Below, in pieces: positions 4,856 through 7,115 of a stretch of 7,115 nucleotides of DNA. This DNA comes from Planococcus sp. (in: firmicutes). GTDB taxonomy: Bacteria; Bacillota; Bacilli; Bacillales_A; Planococcaceae. Below the pieces are notes generated by a model. That model was not told where the DNA came from. It searched no databases and was given only the letters and a program-made list of their open reading frames with translations. The translations under genes were made by a program, and so were the position numbers. Location: contig JASKZU010000022.1 of NCBI GenBank assembly GCA_030147455.1, forward strand, positions 1 through 7,115. The letters are read 5' to 3'. How positions within the stretch are numbered: the first letter of the stretch is position 1; each line of letters begins with the position of its first letter.

Positions 4856-5929
4856 ATGAAAGAACTGCGTGTAGAAGCAGAACAGCCTTATTCGGTGCAT
4901 ATCGGCCCTGATGCGATCCGTTTATTGTCAAGCGATTACCGGGATCGGCTGCTCGACGCCGACCACGTAGTAGTCATTGCCGACAGCCGGGTAGCTGAAT
5001 TGCATCTTGACCGGTTGCTTGGACAACTTGCAGAATTCACTCCGAAAGTGCTGCAGGTGCCCGCAGGCGAACAAGCCAAGTCATCTGATGCCTTTCTTGA
5101 ATGCCACCGCTTTTTATTGGCGGAAAACTGCTCGCGAAACACCGTTATTCTAGCTTTTGGAGGCGGCGCTGTCGGCGATTTGGCCGGTTTTGTCGCCTCA
5201 ACCTTTATGCGGGGCGTGCCGTTTGTTCAAGTGCCGACAACGATACTTGCCCATGACAGCGCGGTAGGAGGCAAGACGGCTATCAACCATCCGCTAGGAA
5301 AAAATATGATCGGCACATTTTATCAGCCGATTGCTGTTGTTTACGACACCCGCTTTTTCGCGACGCTTCCGTTAAACGAAAAGCGCTCGGGAATGGCAGA
5401 AGTGATCAAGCATGCGTTTATTTCAAACAACGATTGGCTATCAGAGCTGCTGGCAATCTCGAATTTAGACGCAATGAGCGAAACTGAGCTGGCGGGCCAT
5501 TTGGAAAAAGGCATTGCGGTTAAAGCTGCAATCGTTGAAGAAGATGAGTTTGAAGGCGGCGTCCGTAAATTTTTGAACTTCGGGCATACACTGGCCCATG
5601 CTATCGAAGCGCATTTGGGCTATGGCAAACTGACGCACGGGGAAGCGGTTGTGCTTGGCATGATTTATGCCTTGGAGCTATCAGAAGGCGTAGAACAAAC
5701 CGATTTTCTGGACTGGGCAAAAACACACGGCTATCCGCTTGAATTGCTGTTGGAAATCCCGTTCGATTCGTTGCTGCCGTTTATGAAAAAAGATAAAAAG
5801 TCAACTGCATCTGCGATGAATTTTGTATTGCTGCGTTCCATCGGCCAGCCATACATGAAAAAAGTGGAAGAACACGACGCTCGGTCGGCGTACCAGCAAC
5901 TGGGAATAACTATCAAGGAGATGATTTGA
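4856..5929 (+). CDS. aroB: 3-Dehydroquinate synthase
   Basis: A 357-residue dehydroquinate synthase (about 360 is normal). It converts the seven-carbon sugar acid DAHP to 3-dehydroquinate using NAD and a metal ion, step two of the shikimate pathway. Visible motifs are the NAD-binding glycine-rich segment GGGAVGDLAGFVAST, DSAVGGKTAINH, GMAEVIKHAF with the metal ligand Glu182, NFGHTLAHAIE with metal ligand His244 and His248, and LTHGEAVVLGM with metal ligand His261. The ligands are assigned by analogy to Aspergillus AROM Glu194, His271 and His287. The Shine-Dalgarno AAGGAG (4841-4846) lies inside aroC, nine bases from the ATG, and the gap to aroC is only three bases. The stop TGA overlaps the aroH ATG by one base, so the genes are probably translationally coupled. 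Confidence 0.98.
   Translation: MKELRVEAEQPYSVHIGPDAIRLLSSDYRDRLLDADHVVVIADSRVAELHLDRLLGQLAEFTPKVLQVPAGEQAKSSDAFLECHRFLLAENCSRNTVILAFGGGAVGDLAGFVASTFMRGVPFVQVPTTILAHDSAVGGKTAINHPLGKNMIGTFYQPIAVVYDTRFFATLPLNEKRSGMAEVIKHAFISNNDWLSELLAISNLDAMSETELAGHLEKGIAVKAAIVEEDEFEGGVRKFLNFGHTLAHAIEAHLGYGKLTHGEAVVLGMIYALELSEGVEQTDFLDWAKTHGYPLELLLEIPFDSLLPFMKKDKKSTASAMNFVLLRSIGQPYMKKVEEHDARSAYQQLGITIKEMI
5915..5920 (+). promoter_or_regulatory. Ribosome binding site deciding the aroH start
   Basis: AAGGAG lies inside the end of aroB. ATG at 5929 is eight bases away; the in-frame TTG at 5926 is five away. Both give a chorismate mutase N-terminus, MIRG or MMIRG; B. subtilis AroH reads MMIRG. Spacing and codon type favour the ATG. 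Confidence 0.6.
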
Positions 5930-6312
5930 TGATTCGAGGAGTCAGAGGCGCGATCACCATATCGAAAAATGACGCAGCTGAAATTTTAAAGGAAACACGC
6001 TGTTTGATTTTGGAAATGGCTAAAGAAAACAACATTCAACCAGACGAAGTGGCTTCTGTTATCGTATCGACTACAACGGACATCTCTGCAGCATTTCCGG
6101 CCAAAGCCGTACGGACAACAGAAGGCTGGACATATGTGCCGGTTATGTGTACGCACGAAATGGATGTACCTGGCAGCATGCCGCTGTGCATTCGCGTGAT
6201 GATGCATGTCAACACGAAGCTTGCGCAGGATGAAATCCAGCATATTTACATGAACGATGCAGTAAAGCTGCGTCCCGATCTCTCGCAGAAAAGCCAGGTG
6301 AGCCAGACGTGA
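5929..6312 (+). CDS. aroH: Monofunctional chorismate mutase, AroH type
   Basis: A 127-residue chorismate mutase of the trimeric AroH class, distinct from the helical AroQ class. It rearranges chorismate to prephenate, the branch toward tyrosine and phenylalanine. All known B. subtilis active-site positions are kept. In B. subtilis numbering (one higher than from this ATG) they are Arg7, Phe57, Lys60, Arg63, Cys75, Glu78, Arg90, Tyr108 and Arg116. The segments TTDISAAFPAKAVR, EMDVPGSMPLCIRV and KLRPDLS are typical. The last residues after RPDLS vary in the family. Its ATG overlaps the aroB stop by one base (TGATG) and its TGA overlaps the tyrA GTG by four (GTGA). In B. subtilis the trp operon and hisC follow aroH; here tyrA follows directly. 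Confidence 0.97.
   Translation: MIRGVRGAITISKNDAAEILKETRCLILEMAKENNIQPDEVASVIVSTTTDISAAFPAKAVRTTEGWTYVPVMCTHEMDVPGSMPLCIRVMMHVNTKLAQDEIQHIYMNDAVKLRPDLSQKSQVSQT
6296..6301 (+). promoter_or_regulatory. Ribosome binding site for tyrA (GTG start)
   Basis: AGGTGA inside the end of aroH stands seven bases before GTG 6309. This supports the GTG as tyrA start. No in-frame ATG exists before codon 45, which would remove the dinucleotide-binding motif. Confidence 0.65.
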
Positions 6313-7115
6313 AAACAGAAGTGCTGATCATTGGCCTTGGACTGATTGGCGGATCTTTAGCAAAAGCGCTGCAGCGAAACGATGATATCCACGTAGCAGG
6401 TTACGACGCTGATGCACTGACCGCAAGAACCGCTTTTAAAATGGGCATCACCCAAAGTGCACCGCCGTCTCTTGAGCAGGCGGCCGCAACAGCGGATATC
6501 ATTATCTTCGCGACCCCGGTCGGTGCCACAGTAAAATTGATGGAACGAAGCAAGTATTGGAAGTTGAAAGAAAGCGTGATTTTGACAGATACAGGCAGCA
6601 CAAAAGCGCAAATCATGGAAGCGGCAGACAAGCTCGACCATGTATTCATCGGCGGGCATCCTATGGCAGGTTCGCATAAAAGCGGGATAGAAGCAGCCAA
6701 GGAAGTACTGTTTGAAAATGCCTTTTATATCTTGACGCCCGGCGAACGCGCCTCAAAAAGCGACGTGGACCGGTTGACGTCCCTTCTTTCGGTGACCAAA
6801 GCAAAAATCAAAGTGCTGGAAGCGGCAGATCATGACCATATGACGGCTATTGTCAGCCATTTCCCCCACTTGATCGCGGCGGCCCTTGTGCATCAACTGG
6901 ATGCGGAAACGCAATTTCCGTTTGCCCGCCAGCTGGCGGCCGGCGGATTTCGCGATACGACCCGCATCGCTTCGGCCAACCCGGACATGTGGCGGGATAT
7001 TACGACGCAAAACAACGAAATGATCGTTCACCAGTTGGATCATTGGATGAAGCAGATGAACGGGCTCCGTGAATTGCTCCAAAAAAATGAACCGGAGCCT
7101 ATTCACGATTTTTTC
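6309..7115 (+). CDS. tyrA: Prephenate dehydrogenase, partial (3' end beyond window)
   Basis: The first 269 codons of TyrA; the gene runs off the right edge. It oxidises and decarboxylates prephenate to 4-hydroxyphenylpyruvate with NAD, committing flux to tyrosine. The N-terminal Rossmann fold shows GLGLIGGS (residues 9-16) and Asp33 in GYDAD, a residue that points to NAD over NADP. Next come ATPV (68-71), TDTGSTK (93-99), the catalytic region GGHPMAGSHKSG (115-126) with His117, SHFPH (183-187) and GGFRDTTRIA (212-221) with the likely prephenate-binding Arg215. B. subtilis TyrA has about 370 residues with a C-terminal ACT domain for tyrosine feedback; that part would lie outside this window and cannot be checked. 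The GTG start overlaps the aroH stop by four bases, a sign of translational coupling within the aro operon. Confidence 0.96.
   Translation, partial: MKTEVLIIGLGLIGGSLAKALQRNDDIHVAGYDADALTARTAFKMGITQSAPPSLEQAAATADIIIFATPVGATVKLMERSKYWKLKESVILTDTGSTKAQIMEAADKLDHVFIGGHPMAGSHKSGIEAAKEVLFENAFYILTPGERASKSDVDRLTSLLSVTKAKIKVLEAADHDHMTAIVSHFPHLIAAALVHQLDAETQFPFARQLAAGGFRDTTRIASANPDMWRDITTQNNEMIVHQLDHWMKQMNGLRELLQKNEPEPIHDFF

Noticed and set aside
5926..5928. TTG as aroH start
   Set aside because: Possible, and it would match the MMIRG of B. subtilis, but it is a rarer codon only five bases from the Shine-Dalgarno; the ATG three bases on is better placed.
6357..7106. Several minus-strand open frames at the right end
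   Set aside because: The plus strand carries a clear tyrA over this whole stretch, from the GTG at 6309. The minus frames are shadows.
1..7115. Mobile elements, CRISPR arrays, tRNA or rRNA genes, phage genes
   Set aside because: No transposase or integrase frames, spaced repeats, tRNA-like folds or foreign-looking insertions were found by reading; the block is conserved housekeeping DNA.

Overview
The window is a stretch of ordinary chromosome from a low- to mid-GC Gram-positive bacterium. Gene order and protein sequences fit the Bacillales. Closeness to Planococcus or Sporosarcina-like Planococcaceae is an inference from protein similarity and base composition, not something tested here. 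The region matches the Bacillus subtilis folE-mtrB-hepS-menH-hepT-ndk-(cheR)-aroF-aroB-aroH-(trp, hisC)-tyrA neighbourhood. The bracketed genes cheR, the trp operon and hisC are absent. All genes lie on the plus strand.

Region 1 (1-380): the 3' end of folE (GTP cyclohydrolase I) followed by mtrB (TRAP, the tryptophan-sensing RNA-binding attenuation protein), an old pairing that links folate and tryptophan control. Region 2 (381-2933): an extended -10 promoter, then hepS, menG and hepT. HepS and HepT together make the long prenyl diphosphate that becomes the menaquinone side chain, and MenG does the last methylation of menaquinone. Region 3 (2934-3507): ndk with its own promoter and a strong intrinsic terminator. 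Region 4 (3508-3679): a 172-base gene-free stretch with a cre-like sequence, an 8-base palindrome, a CodY-box-like sequence and an extended -10 promoter. Region 5 (3680-7115): aroC, aroB, aroH and the start of tyrA in a tightly packed operon. It covers dehydroquinate formation, chorismate formation, and conversion of chorismate through prephenate toward tyrosine and phenylalanine.

No mobile element, CRISPR array, tRNA, rRNA or clear riboswitch was seen, and nothing looks like a new biological system. The points most worth a second look are four. A histidine sits where FolE normally has a zinc-binding cysteine. TRAP is kept although the trp genes are missing from the aro cluster. The sequence ahead of aroC is dense with possible regulatory sites. 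Three promoters share the extended -10 form.
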